Origin: Serratia plymuthica NBRC 102599
GTDB taxonomy: Bacteria; Pseudomonadota; Gammaproteobacteria; Enterobacterales; Enterobacteriaceae
Reading direction: 5' to 3'
NCBI RefSeq assembly: GCF_001590925.1
Contig: NZ_BCTU01000014.1
Location: forward strand, 62,001-126,000
Length of the DNA: 64,000 nt
This document shows, piece after piece, positions 38,411-47,533 of the stretch. The number at the start of each line of letters is the position of its first letter. Within the stretch, counting starts at the first letter, position 1. The notes beneath the pieces are model-generated. The model did not search any database and had not been told where the DNA came from. It saw nothing but the letters and a program-made list of their open reading frames with translations. A program made the position numbers and the translations under genes.

Positions 38411-39223
38411 TTAACCTCCGTTGATAAACTTCAGCCAGCGGCCAGGAGAAACGCCAAAATTGCTGACAAATTGGCGCGTCATGTGGCTTTGATCCGCAAA
38501 TCCCACATCGATTGAAATATCTGCCAGATTATGGCCCGCCAACATCCGCCGTCTGCAATGTTCAAGACGACGCATAGTGACGTAGCGGTAGGGGCTGGTG
38601 CCAAACAGCGCCCGAAAATCCCGGCTCAGGCTCCAGCGATCTCGGCCGCTGACCAAAGAAAGCTCATCCAGGGTAATATTTTTATCGAAACAGGAATGGA
38701 TATATTCCCTTGCCCTTTCAGCCGCCTGGTAGTCAAACGCCCGCCGCTGATAACGTTGCCCCCCGGCAGCGGCAAGGGTTTGCGCCAGGTCATAAAGTGC
38801 ATCCTCTTCCTCAAGCGTTTCAAACGGATCCTCCATAGCCCTGAGCAGGGGTTGAGCCGCAGCAAAGAGTCTTGGGTCATCGGAAAGACCGCCCGGAATA
38901 AAGGGCAACGGCTTGCCGCCGAGTATCTTTTGGATTAATGCAGGCTCGATATAAACCATGCGGTATTGAAATCCCTCCTCCGTACCCGCCTCTCCGTCAT
39001 GGACCTCATCCGGATGCAATACCAGGGTGCCGCCGGGCAGGCTATGGCGCCTGCCGCCACGATAGTTGAAACTTTGCACACCGGACAACGTGCGGCCAAT
39101 GGCGTAGGTGTCGTGGCGATGGAGCTCATAACCGTGGCCACCGAAAAAGGCTTCGATACGCTCAATTTGCATGGGGGACCGGGCCGGTTTAACCCAGTCT
39201 TGCAGGTCTTTATTTCGTGACAT
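38411..39223 (-). CDS. AraC family regulator with N-terminal cupin domain
   Basis: 270 residues. N-terminal arabinose-binding-like cupin (GYELHRHDTYAIGRTLSGVQSFNYRGG, LHPDEVHDGEAGTEEGFQYRMVYIEP). The C-terminal 100 residues hold two helix-turn-helix motifs (ITLDELSLVSGRDRWSLSRDFRALFG, LADISIDVGFADQSHMTRQFVSNFG). It resembles the AraC protein at 56480-57307, and the two are likely paralogues. It is upstream of the cupin gene on the same strand and divergent from the M24 peptidase gene, either of which may be its target. Confidence 0.87.
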   Translation of the reverse strand: MSRNKDLQDWVKPARSPMQIERIEAFFGGHGYELHRHDTYAIGRTLSGVQSFNYRGGRRHSLPGGTLVLHPDEVHDGEAGTEEGFQYRMVYIEPALIQKILGGKPLPFIPGGLSDDPRLFAAAQPLLRAMEDPFETLEEEDALYDLAQTLAAAGGQRYQRRAFDYQAAERAREYIHSCFDKNITLDELSLVSGRDRWSLSRDFRALFGTSPYRYVTMRRLEHCRRRMLAGHNLADISIDVGFADQSHMTRQFVSNFGVSPGRWLKFINGG

Positions 39224-39490
39224 GGGGAGGTACCTGCGTCTGTCGAGACAACGAGACTCTATTGATAATCGTTAAAGCTCGCGTTGGCTAGTGGTCCCCG
39301 TTAAAAATGACCATTTAAGACAACGACAATCGAAATATCGGCATTGACGGCGTTGGGGAAAAGCATTGTGCCGTAATCGCTATCTTTCCTGTCTATTGGA
39401 GCCAAGTATTGTCGCCGCATTTTATTTATCATGGGACTAAGCACGCTGGGATATTGGCCCTGATATTGAACATTCCGCGAGGAGAAAAAC

Positions 39491-40717
39491 ATGGCTACTG
39501 GTATTGGCGGCTGTACGCCACAACAGGCCTTGGAACAGTTGCAACCGTTAACGGACAATCCGCCTGCAATCGCCAGCGGCGAGTATCGACAACGCATTCA
39601 GCACGCACAGCGTCTGATGCGCGAAAACGACATTGATGCCTGCTATATCAATGCCGGCAACAATCTACTTTATTTTACCGGTACCTCTTGGTCGCCCAGC
39701 GAACGTATGGTGGGTGCAGTGATCCCGGCCGAAGGTGAAATCGCTTATATTGCGCCCTGGTTTGAAATAGGTACCTTCAAAGATGCGCAAGTCATCGAAG
39801 CCGAAATATTTAGCTGGCATGAGGAGGAAGACCCCTACCAGCTGTTTTTCACCTTGCTGGCATCTCGCGGGCTGACGGGTGCGGGCAGGCCGCGCAAGGT
39901 GGCGATTTGCGAAACGGCTTCGGTAACGCTGTTCCTCGGCCTGCAGCAGTACGCCGGCGATATTGAACTGATCGGCGCACAAGCCGTCACCGGTCACTGC
40001 CGCAGCCGTAAATCACCGACGGAAATCGCACTGATGCAGACTGCTAATAACATTACCTTGAGAGTACAGCAGGCGGCAGCCAGCATTTTGCACCCAGGTA
40101 TCACCGCCAGCGAACTCATCAATTTCGTTGATAAAGCCCACCGCAAAATGGGCACCACCGGCTCTTACTTCTGTATTGCACTCTTCGGATCCGACAGCGC
40201 GTTTCCACATGGCGTGAAAGAACCCAAGCCTCTGCGGGACAACGATATCGTGCTACTGGATACCGGTTGCCGATATAAGGGATATTTGTCTGATATCACC
40301 CGTACTTATGTGTACGGCGAACCCAGCGCGCGACAACGTTTCGCCTGGCAAGCCGAGCATGAGGCACAGGCTGCGGCATTTTCTGTTATCGCGCCTGGCG
40401 TGCCCTGTCATAAAGTGGATGACGCGGCACGCCAAGTCCTGGCCTCTTATGGCTTCGGACCGGATTATCAGTTGCCTGGCTTGCCGCATCGCACCGGACA
40501 CGGTATCGGGCTGGACATTCATGAAGCACCGTATCTGGTCCGCAAACGGCAGGAACAGCTCGATGTTGGCATGTGTGCCAGCATCGAACCCATGCTATGT
40601 CTACCTGGCGAGTTCGGTATCCGCCTTGAGGATCATTTTTACGTTACTGAAGGCGGAGCACACTGGTTTACCCCGCCGGCAAAATCCCTGGATGATCCTT
40701 TCGATCTAGCATCCTGA
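39491..40717 (+). CDS. M24 family Xaa-Pro-type peptidase
   Basis: 408 residues. Creatinase-like N-terminal domain, then a pita-bread metallopeptidase domain. Metal ligands: Asp in LLDTGC, Asp in YLSDITRTY, His in GHGIGLDIHE, Glu in CASIEPM and Glu in IRLEDHFYVTE. No signal peptide. The start at 39491 has GAGGAG. It may trim X-Pro peptides or act on creatine-like amidines. Divergent from the AraC gene. Confidence 0.87.
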   Translation: MATGIGGCTPQQALEQLQPLTDNPPAIASGEYRQRIQHAQRLMRENDIDACYINAGNNLLYFTGTSWSPSERMVGAVIPAEGEIAYIAPWFEIGTFKDAQVIEAEIFSWHEEEDPYQLFFTLLASRGLTGAGRPRKVAICETASVTLFLGLQQYAGDIELIGAQAVTGHCRSRKSPTEIALMQTANNITLRVQQAAASILHPGITASELINFVDKAHRKMGTTGSYFCIALFGSDSAFPHGVKEPKPLRDNDIVLLDTGCRYKGYLSDITRTYVYGEPSARQRFAWQAEHEAQAAAFSVIAPGVPCHKVDDAARQVLASYGFGPDYQLPGLPHRTGHGIGLDIHEAPYLVRKRQEQLDVGMCASIEPMLCLPGEFGIRLEDHFYVTEGGAHWFTPPAKSLDDPFDLAS

Positions 40718-40758
40718 ACCCCTTTCATGGCGGCCACCCACGGTCGCCGCATGCAGGC

Positions 40759-42135
40759 TCACAAAGCGGGTTTGATCGGTTCCACGTGCCCCACTGCCCG
40801 CGAAATGGTGGGGTACAGTGCCCGCAGTTGGCGTTCTATGTGGTCCACCGCGTCGTGAGCCGCCACAATGGACGCGGCCGGCGATACCCGGCAATGAAAA
40901 TTGACGATAATGCCATCTGCCGTTTTCCGCGCCCGGATGTTATGTACGTCCTGCACCATTTCCCCCTTTTCCACCGCAATTCGCAAGATCTGGCGGATAT
41001 TAGCCAGTTCATCCGGCTCTACGTCCTCACTGGCGATCCAATGAGGCATCTGCGGTTCAAGGTGAGTTTCGATTTCGGTGTCTTCGCCGATAGCCTGGCG
41101 CAAAAGGTTTTCAATCTCGCTGGCGATATCATGCGCCTGCGCCACGCTGGCGCTGGCCGGCACCGCCAGATCCATGCTGATCGACATGCGTTCCGGCAAC
41201 TGCTGCAACGCCACATTTTGCACCACCGCACCGTGGTTGGCGGCAATCACCCGGATGCGGGTCGCCATGTCTTCATCGCTGCGGGTTTGCGGGTTGGCAA
41301 TCACCGTGGCTTCGGCGTGGGCATACTGCCGCTCCAACCGCTCGGCGATGGACTGTTTCAGCGCGTTGATGCGCTCCAGTGGCAAGGTGCGGCAGACGGC
41401 GACGGTCACCTCGATAAACAGGGCCGCACCGGCGTTGCGAATGCGGATATTCTCGGTCGCCAATATCGCCGGAAAACTGTCCAGCAACGTGCTGATCTCC
41501 TCTTTGGCACCGGCAGGCGCGGTGTCCATCAGCGAATCGAACGAACGTTTGCCTAACTTCAAGGCAGCGACCACGATAAAACCGGCTACGATCAACGCCG
41601 CAATCGCATCTGCGCGGGTGAACCCCAGCAACACGAATACCATCCCCAGCAGCACCACGGCGGAGGACAACATATCGGAGAAGAAGTGCAGCGCGTCGGC
41701 TTCCAACGCCGCGCTGTCGGTGGCTTTCGCCACTCGATTCAGCGCCTTGACGCGGAAATAGTCGACCACAATCGAGATCAACAGCACGGCAATCACCACC
41801 GGCGCGGCGATAATCTCATGCGCCTGCCCCAGCAGGCTGGTGCCGGCCTCGTAAACAATCCAGCCCGCAGCGCCCAACAGCAGCAGCACTTCAAACAACG
41901 CCGCCAAATTTTCGACTTTGCCGTGACCAAAATGGTGGTCCTCATCGGCCGGTTTGTCGCTGATACGCACCGCCAGCCAGGTAATGCTGGTGGCGACAAA
42001 ATCGGTGAAAGAGTGTATCCCTTCGGAAATAAGGCCAATACTGCCGGTAAAAATACCCGCAGCAAATTTACCGGTCGCCAATAACCCACTGGCTATCATC
42101 GAGTTTCTGGCCACGGACTGTTTTTCATTTTGCAT
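40759..42135 (-). CDS. long cation diffusion facilitator (CDF) transporter
   Basis: 458 residues. Six hydrophobic helices in the first 210 residues with the metal-site pairs HSFTDF (helix 2) and HFFSDM (helix 5), plus DHHFGHGK in the loop. The remaining 250 residues hold two or more cytosolic dimer domains; most CDF proteins end near 300 residues, so this one has an extra module. It exports a divalent metal using protons. It lies at the end of the MgtE/MgtS locus, 26 bases after the 59-residue membrane protein gene, which hints at a Mg2+ or Mn2+ connection. The start could also be GTG 42147. Confidence 0.87.
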   Translation of the reverse strand: MQNEKQSVARNSMIASGLLATGKFAAGIFTGSIGLISEGIHSFTDFVATSITWLAVRISDKPADEDHHFGHGKVENLAALFEVLLLLGAAGWIVYEAGTSLLGQAHEIIAAPVVIAVLLISIVVDYFRVKALNRVAKATDSAALEADALHFFSDMLSSAVVLLGMVFVLLGFTRADAIAALIVAGFIVVAALKLGKRSFDSLMDTAPAGAKEEISTLLDSFPAILATENIRIRNAGAALFIEVTVAVCRTLPLERINALKQSIAERLERQYAHAEATVIANPQTRSDEDMATRIRVIAANHGAVVQNVALQQLPERMSISMDLAVPASASVAQAHDIASEIENLLRQAIGEDTEIETHLEPQMPHWIASEDVEPDELANIRQILRIAVEKGEMVQDVHNIRARKTADGIIVNFHCRVSPAASIVAAHDAVDHIERQLRALYPTISRAVGHVEPIKPAL

Positions 42136-42161
42136 AGTACGGCTCACATTCGCATTGGAAT

Positions 42162-42341
42162 TTATTTTTTAATTTTTGCAGACAATTGCCAGACAAAAGC
42201 AACCAGCAGCATACTACCCGAGAATGTCAGCATTAAACTAGACAGGAATTCTGATTTTCCGGTTGAATAAAAATAAATCTCATTAACACCCACAGAGATC
42301 ATTAAAATGGCATAAAGCAAACCAAGAATAAAAATAATCAT
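42162..42341 (-). CDS. 59-residue membrane microprotein
   Basis: Frame starting MIIFILGLLYAILMISVGV and ending WQLSAKIKK, with two hydrophobic stretches (about 1-20 and 33-53). No family recognised. It sits between the MgtS homologue and the CDF transporter on the same strand, 26 bases before the latter. The ribosome site is weak (GAGTGA). Its place suggests a small partner of MgtE or of the CDF protein. Confidence 0.55.
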   Translation of the reverse strand: MIIFILGLLYAILMISVGVNEIYFYSTGKSEFLSSLMLTFSGSMLLVAFVWQLSAKIKK

Positions 42342-42356
42342 TATCGTTTCACTCGT

Positions 42357-42380
42357 TAAAACCGCATGCGGCGGTCAGAG
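42357..42380 (-). terminator. candidate terminator between mgtS and the 59-residue gene
   Basis: On the minus strand the palindrome CCGCATGCGG is followed by TTTTAA. It may end a short mgtE-mgtS transcript ahead of the 59-residue gene. Confidence 0.4.
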
Positions 42381-42390
42381 TTTTATCGGT

Positions 42391-42427
42391 ATCCTCCCCG
42401 TCGTAAATAAAACACTTCGGGGAGGAT
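42391..42427 (-). promoter_or_regulatory. 10-bp stem-loop downstream of mgtS
   Basis: ATCCTCCCCG / CGGGGAGGAT with a 17-base loop, 27 bases after the MgtS stop codon. Perfect stem. It could protect the mgtS message 3' end or act in regulation together with the terminator-like palindrome just after it. Confidence 0.5.
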
Positions 42428-42453
42428 GCATTCCGGCGGTTCTTCAACGTTCA

Positions 42454-42546
42454 TTAATCATCCCATTTGGTGCTCATATAGGCGGCTAACAGGCCCAGTG
42501 AGCTGATGATGCTCAGGAATCCTACAAAAATTGTCATGTTTCCCAT
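42454..42546 (-). CDS. mgtS: MgtS-like membrane microprotein
   Basis: 30 residues, starting MGNMTIFVGFLSII and ending LLAAYMSTKWDD. E. coli MgtS (31 residues) has the same plan: GNM near the start, one membrane helix, and the ending LAAYFSHKWDD. In E. coli MgtS stabilises the Mg2+ importer MgtA and also acts on PitA. Here it is 144 bases downstream of an MgtE-type transporter gene on the same strand, a new setting. GAGGA lies seven bases before the ATG. An 18-codon frame (MNNLLTHFLIKEVF...) ends just before its ribosome site. Confidence 0.8.
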   Translation of the reverse strand: MGNMTIFVGFLSIISSLGLLAAYMSTKWDD

Positions 42547-42690
42547 TATTATTTCCTCAGTTAACGGTTATCGATAAAAACCTCTTTAATTAAAAAGTGG
42601 GTTAAAAGATTATTCATTGCTATTAACGCGCCTCCTTATTGGGTGAGATAAAATGTCCGCTCCGGCAGCGACACGAAGCGGATTTTCGGT

Positions 42691-43713
42691 TTAAATATGC
42701 AGAATGTGCTGGGCAATTTTGAAATAGATAATCAGGCCAGTGCCATCTATAAAGGTGGCGATAAAGGGTGCGGACACCACCGCCGGATCTATCCCAAATT
42801 TTTTCAGCAACATAGGGATAATCGAGGACACAATCGCGCTCCAGACGGTGATCGCTACCAGCGACAGGCTAACGACCATCGTCACGTCCATTCCCACCCC
42901 CATGATCCACGCGCGAACCCAGGCGGCGACGCCGATAGTGGCGGCTATCAGCAGCGAGGTGGATACCTCTTTGCGGATCACCGAGCCCAGGTTGCGCAGG
43001 CTGACTTCGCCAAGCGCCATGGCGCGTACCAGTGTGGAAGTGATCTGCGTACCGCTGTTACCGCCGGTGCCAATCAGCAGCGGGATGAAGAACGCCAGGG
43101 CGATCGCCGCCTCCAGTTGGTCTTCAAACGCCTTCAGTACGTTGCCGGTGTAAGCTTCGGCGACGAACAGCATCAGCAACCAAACCGAGCGTTTGCGCCA
43201 TAACGCCCAAGGGCTGGTTTCCAGATAGGGCTTGTCCAGCGGCAGGCTGGCACCCTGTCGTTGTGCATCCTCGGTGTTTTCATCCTCAATCAGCCGGGCG
43301 ATTTCTTTTTCCCCCAACACCCCGACCAAGGTTTTATTCACCACCACCGGCACTACGTCCAGCCCGCCCTTGCCCAATAAATGGGCGACGTCATTACGAT
43401 CGTCGTCGGGCGATACCTGGAAATAGCTGTGGTTAATCATTACCCCAACGGCTTTATCATCCTCCTCGCACTGCAACAGTTTTTTAACCGACAGCGTACC
43501 CCGCAATTGATAATCGTTGGCGGTGACAAACAGCTGAGTCGGAATTTCATCCGTTTTAAGTTGTGAAAGAAAGTATTCTTTGGCTTTATTGACCGTCATA
43601 TTACCGGGAACGGTAATAAAATCGGCGTTCATATAGTTTGCTACCGAGGACTCATCCAGCACTTCAGCATTGGCCAGCGCCGGAGATGAGTAATTTTGAT
43701 GTGACTTCATCAT
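42691..43713 (-). CDS. MgtE-type magnesium channel lacking the N-terminal superhelical domain
   Basis: 340 residues. The first 150 form a tandem CBS domain (VANYMNADFITVPGNMTVNKA, GKGGLDVVPVVVNKTLVGVLGEKEIARLI). Five helices follow with the MgtE pore signature GTGGNSGTQITSTLVRAMALGE and PFIATFIDGTGLIIYF. Typical MgtE proteins are near 450 residues and carry an N domain ahead of CBS; that domain is absent. It probably imports Mg2+ with CBS-based gating. First gene of the locus with mgtS, a 59-residue protein and a CDF exporter. Confidence 0.87.
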   Translation of the reverse strand: MMKSHQNYSSPALANAEVLDESSVANYMNADFITVPGNMTVNKAKEYFLSQLKTDEIPTQLFVTANDYQLRGTLSVKKLLQCEEDDKAVGVMINHSYFQVSPDDDRNDVAHLLGKGGLDVVPVVVNKTLVGVLGEKEIARLIEDENTEDAQRQGASLPLDKPYLETSPWALWRKRSVWLLMLFVAEAYTGNVLKAFEDQLEAAIALAFFIPLLIGTGGNSGTQITSTLVRAMALGEVSLRNLGSVIRKEVSTSLLIAATIGVAAWVRAWIMGVGMDVTMVVSLSLVAITVWSAIVSSIIPMLLKKFGIDPAVVSAPFIATFIDGTGLIIYFKIAQHILHI

Positions 43714-44107
43714 GTTAGTCCCTATTTCTGTTTAAACTTCAACAGCGAATCGCATAGGGGCGTTAACCACAGAGGGAGTGCAGACAGCCTATCTCCGCGT
43801 CCAGGTTTTAGCACTATACAACGTATCTGATTTATTTATCAGAAGTTACCTTGGGCTAAACCTTAATCCGATAAAGCCTGTCTTAACCTTGGGCATCTCT
43901 CGATGTCGTCAGATCAGTAACCTGTGTTTGTATAGGAGCCTCGCCAAACGAGATACTGCATATAAACTACGGGAGGCATTATAGCCGCGGTTTTTTTGCG
44001 GTGGGCGTAAATCTGGCTTGCCGTTTATGAAACATTTAGAAAAAACCATTTTAACCGTAAAGATAATAAAAAGGGGGCAGAAAAATCCCACCCCTATTAT
44101 TAGGACG
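43714..44107. other. long leader region of the mgtE-type gene
   Basis: 394 bases between the OppA-like stop and the mgtE-type start, both on the minus strand. The far end holds the OppA terminator candidate. No coding frame is convincing. CGTTTA-TGAAA-CATTTA near 44022 matches a PhoP direct repeat at 9 of 12 positions but points the other way. A long untranslated leader is possible, as for other Mg2+ transporter genes. Confidence 0.4.
44069..44095 (-). terminator. terminator candidate of the OppA-like gene
   Basis: On the minus strand AGGGG, a loop with TTTTT, then CCCCCTTTTT, 13 bases after the stop codon. Short stem but a good T tract. Confidence 0.55.
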
Positions 44108-45730
44108 TCAGTGAGCGATAATATAGGCGTTCTTGTCGTACAGCGGCCCCTGTCGGGTAAAATCGATGCCTTTCACATAGGGTTTGACCAGCGTGGCGTT
44201 GGCTTCGTAATAAACCGGCGCCACCGGCGTATCCACCGCCAACCTATCCTCGGCCTGTTGGAAATAGTGCTGTACCTGCTGCGGCGTCTTCGCCGCTGTG
44301 GCCTGATGCAACAACCGATCGTAATTCTCGTTGGCATATTTGGCGGAGTTTTCACTGCTGGTAGAGCGGAAGACGTTCAGGAAGGTGGACGGATCGTTGT
44401 AGTCTGCCAGCCAGCGAGAAAAAGCTACGCTGTAATGCCCATTGTTGATGTTATCCAGCGTCACCTTGCGCTCCTGGCTTTGCAACGTAGCATTAACCCC
44501 CAGATTCTTTTTCCACATCGCGCTGCTGGCGATGACAATCTTCTTGATGGTGGCGTCATTGCTGTACAACAAATTGAACTGCAACGGGCGCTCAGCGTTG
44601 AATCCGGCCTCCGCCAGCAGTTTTTTCGCCTGGGCGACCCGCTGCTCCTGCGACCACCCCGCCGCCTCACCGGCCTTCAGCGTAAAACCACCGGCCCCGG
44701 AGGGGGTAAAGGTCCAGGCCGGTTGCTGGCCGTAGCCCAACACCTTGGTGGCGATGACCTCTTTGTCCAGCGCCAGATTTAACGCCTGCCGCACCCGTAC
44801 GTCATTAAAAGGGGCCTGCCGGGTGTTAAAGGCAAAATAGCTGGTGGACAGTAACGGATAAGTCACCAGTTGTTCCTCACCCAGGCTCTTTTTCAACTGC
44901 TGATAAAGTTCCGGCGGGGTGCTATAGCCCAGCTCAATTTCCCCAGCACGAAAGCGCGCCACCTCGGGGAATCCTTGCAGCGGCAGGAAAGTCACTTTGT
45001 TAAGCGCCGTATGGGCGTTGTCCCAATACTGAGTGTTACGTTCCACCACCACTTTTTCGTTCACCACCCACTGCGTTAACCTGAAAGCGCCGTTGCTGAC
45101 GAAATTCTGCGGTTGCGTCCAGTTTTTGCCGTATTTTTCCACTGCCTTGCGGTTCACCGGCAACACAGGGAAATGCACCAACTGTTTGAGCAGATAGGAG
45201 TTAGGCTCAGACAGCGTGACCTGCAGGGTATTGGCATCCAGCGCCTTCACCCCCAACTCCGCCGGCGGTTTGCTGCCGGCATTAATCTCCGCAGCGTTAA
45301 GCACATAGGCCGAGGCCAGATAGCTGCCGTACGGCGAGGCGGTTTTGGGATCGGTCAGGCGACGCCAACTGAAGACGAAATCCTCGGCGGTAACCGGATC
45401 GCCGTTCGACCATTTGGCTTCCGGGCGTAAATGGAAGGTCCAGACATTGCCCTGGTTTTCCCATTGGGTGGCCAGCGCGGGAATAACCTCGCCGTTTTTC
45501 CCCACCCGCAACAATCCTTCGAACAGGTCATTGAAGATATTAAACTCCACGTTGCTTTCAGCCAGATTGGGATCCAGCGTCGCAGGCTCATAGCCATTGG
45601 CCCGCACCAGTTCCTGCGTGGCCGCTAGCTTGACGCCCACCGGCACTTCGGCAGCATGAGCCAGCGAAGCAGCTTGCAATGAAAGGAATATTAGACTAGC
45701 TAATCCGTTAAATCTGAATGAATATTTCAC
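44108..45730 (-). CDS. oligopeptide-binding protein (OppA/MppA family)
   Basis: 540 residues. GTG start at 45730 after AAGGGA, giving the signal peptide (M/V)KYSFRFNGLASLIFLSLQ with cleavage after AHA. ATGs at 45772 and 45766 lack ribosome sites. Type II periplasmic fold of family 5: EPATLDPNLAESNVEFNIFNDLFEGLL, WENQGNVWTFHLRPEAKWSNGDPVTAEDFVFSWRRL. Binds peptides for import. No permease genes are next to it, so it likely serves a transporter encoded elsewhere. Confidence 0.88.
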   Translation of the reverse strand: MKYSFRFNGLASLIFLSLQAASLAHAAEVPVGVKLAATQELVRANGYEPATLDPNLAESNVEFNIFNDLFEGLLRVGKNGEVIPALATQWENQGNVWTFHLRPEAKWSNGDPVTAEDFVFSWRRLTDPKTASPYGSYLASAYVLNAAEINAGSKPPAELGVKALDANTLQVTLSEPNSYLLKQLVHFPVLPVNRKAVEKYGKNWTQPQNFVSNGAFRLTQWVVNEKVVVERNTQYWDNAHTALNKVTFLPLQGFPEVARFRAGEIELGYSTPPELYQQLKKSLGEEQLVTYPLLSTSYFAFNTRQAPFNDVRVRQALNLALDKEVIATKVLGYGQQPAWTFTPSGAGGFTLKAGEAAGWSQEQRVAQAKKLLAEAGFNAERPLQFNLLYSNDATIKKIVIASSAMWKKNLGVNATLQSQERKVTLDNINNGHYSVAFSRWLADYNDPSTFLNVFRSTSSENSAKYANENYDRLLHQATAAKTPQQVQHYFQQAEDRLAVDTPVAPVYYEANATLVKPYVKGIDFTRQGPLYDKNAYIIAH

Positions 45731-45881
45731 GCCTTTATCCCTTATTGGTGTTTTGTCGACGCTCATATTCATTGAAGCAGCTGAATAAATTAAATGATTA
45801 ATCGCTATGACTCATAACCAAAAGCCGTGATGAATTTCTTTCATTATCAAATAAATACCCGCTAACATGGCGGGCATCGGT

Positions 45882-46277
45882 TTACAGCGGTTGAAACAAC
45901 GTCAGTTGCAATCCGGCCGGCGCTTCCAGCCGGTTATTGATCGAATTGAAGGGCGTAACCCGCGGCTCGGACAAGACCTGCGCGCCGCCCTGCGCCAGGC
46001 TGGCCGTGGTTGCGGCAATATCGGTCACCTCAAATGCCACCCGGATCCAACCGGAGACGCGCTCTCCCACCTCGATCTGGTCGATATAAGCGGCGGTGGC
46101 GGGCTCCACCAGCTCCAACGTGGCCTGGCCCGCCTCGAGGATCGCCACCCTGCCGCTGTCTGGCGGCACCGCATCGATCTGGGTCAACCCCAGTCGATCG
46201 CGGTAGAAAGCCAGGGCGTTATCAAAATCTTCGGTGGTGATCACCAGACGAAGCTGTTTTACCGATGATGCAGACAT
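45882..46277 (-). CDS. VOC (glyoxalase/bleomycin-resistance fold) protein
   Basis: 131 residues. LRLVITTEDFDNALAFYRDRLGLTQ opens the fold and ATLELVEPATAAYIDQ continues it. AGGAG precedes the ATG at 46277. Divergent from a LysR gene 121 bases away, its likely regulator. Substrate unknown. Confidence 0.8.
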   Translation of the reverse strand: MSASSVKQLRLVITTEDFDNALAFYRDRLGLTQIDAVPPDSGRVAILEAGQATLELVEPATAAYIDQIEVGERVSGWIRVAFEVTDIAATTASLAQGGAQVLSEPRVTPFNSINNRLEAPAGLQLTLFQPL

Positions 46278-46398
46278 AGTTATCTCCTGGTTATTTGGCT
46301 GAGTAATTTTCATCTGTTAACCTGCATACAGAAAATAACCTGCCACCAAATGGCAATTCAAAGTCATAGTTCTCAACCAAAGATGAAAATAGCTCATC

Positions 46399-47289
46399 AT
46401 GAAAAGAAAACTGCCGCCCCTGGGGTCACTACGGGCTTTTGACGCGGTCGCCAGACTGCAGAGTTTTAAACTGGCTGCGGAAGAAATTGGCGTTTCGCCG
46501 ACGGCCATCAGCCATCAAATTCGGTTGCTGGAGAGTCTGCTGGGCGTCAGCGTGTTCGAAAGAACGCCGCGCAAGGTGGAATTGACCGACGACGGCAAGA
46601 TCCTGCAACAGGCCAGCGCGCAGGCGTTCAACCTGTTACAAACGGCGGTGGAAAACATCGAAGAACGCCAGCGGCCGGCGGTGTTGACGTTATCCGCTAC
46701 CACGGCGCTGATCACCCACTGGCTGGTGCCGCGTTTGCCGGTGCTGATGCGGCAGTTTCCCGCCATAGACCTGCGGTTGCACGCCGATGACCGCATTGTG
46801 GATTTGCGCAGCAAGCAGATTGATGTGGCGATCCGCTACGGCAACAGGCCGGATGACCTGCTGTCGCCGCGATTGCTGCAACAGGACCGCTTCATGCTGG
46901 TCGTCAGCCCGCAGTTGAATGTCGCTTCAATCGCGGATCTGTTGCAAACCACGCTGATACACATCGATGGCCGCCAGGTGCCGCAACCCTCCCCCGACTG
47001 GCCACGTTGGCGCAGCGAGTTTGGCCCGGCGGCGCTGACGGTCGACGCCGGCCCGCGCTTTACCGACGAAGCCCACGCCATTCAGGCGGCAATCGCCGGC
47101 CAGGGCGCGGTTATCGCCAGCCAACTGATGGTGCAGCATGCGCTGGAGAGTGGCGTGCTGGTGGCGCCGTTCGAGCACTCGCTGCCGGGCGCTGCGCATT
47201 ATTTTGTCAGCAACCCCGACGGCAAGCACAGCCGCGCCGTAGCGCAACTGGCAGACTGGTTTGCGGTTGAGATGGCGGCTTCTGAGTAG
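46399..47289 (+). CDS. LysR family regulator (GcvA-like)
   Basis: 296 residues. LPPLGSLRAFDAVARLQSFKLAAEEIG and AISHQIRLLESLLGVSVFER form the winged helix typical of the GcvA subgroup; the effector domain follows. Divergent from the VOC gene, which it probably controls. Confidence 0.87.
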   Translation: MKRKLPPLGSLRAFDAVARLQSFKLAAEEIGVSPTAISHQIRLLESLLGVSVFERTPRKVELTDDGKILQQASAQAFNLLQTAVENIEERQRPAVLTLSATTALITHWLVPRLPVLMRQFPAIDLRLHADDRIVDLRSKQIDVAIRYGNRPDDLLSPRLLQQDRFMLVVSPQLNVASIADLLQTTLIHIDGRQVPQPSPDWPRWRSEFGPAALTVDAGPRFTDEAHAIQAAIAGQGAVIASQLMVQHALESGVLVAPFEHSLPGAAHYFVSNPDGKHSRAVAQLADWFAVEMAASE

Positions 47290-47430
47290 GCGAGCGCGTG
47301 AGAGGATATTTCCAACCACATGAATTCTTTCGACATTAGGCAATCAGTTCAGAGTATTCAGGCTGAAGCTTAATTTTTCCTTAAGGCGAGTTAATTTATG
47401 AGCGAATGCAAAAAATAATTTAATACGAAT

Positions 47431-47449
47431 CGTTTTCACTATCATTATG
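47431..47449 (+). promoter_or_regulatory. Fur box upstream of sfuA
   Basis: CGTTTTCACTATCATTATG matches 11 of 19 positions of the Fur consensus, with the ATCATTAT half nearly perfect. It lies 85 bases before the sfuA start. Iron control of sfuABC by Fur is established in Serratia. Confidence 0.65.
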
Positions 47450-47533
47450 ACTGTTCTTGGCTACAATCGGGCCTGCTTGCGCTCGCCAGGCGATATTCGC
47501 TTTTCTTCTTCGACCTCTAAAAAGGATAACAGT

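Noticed and set aside
42565-42623. 18-codon frame before mgtS (MNNLLTHFLIKEVF...)
   Set aside because: Ribosome site is 13 bases away, too far; kept only as a remark in the mgtS entry.
44022-44038. PhoP box near the mgtE-type leader
   Set aside because: 9 of 12 positions match and orientation is opposite to the gene.
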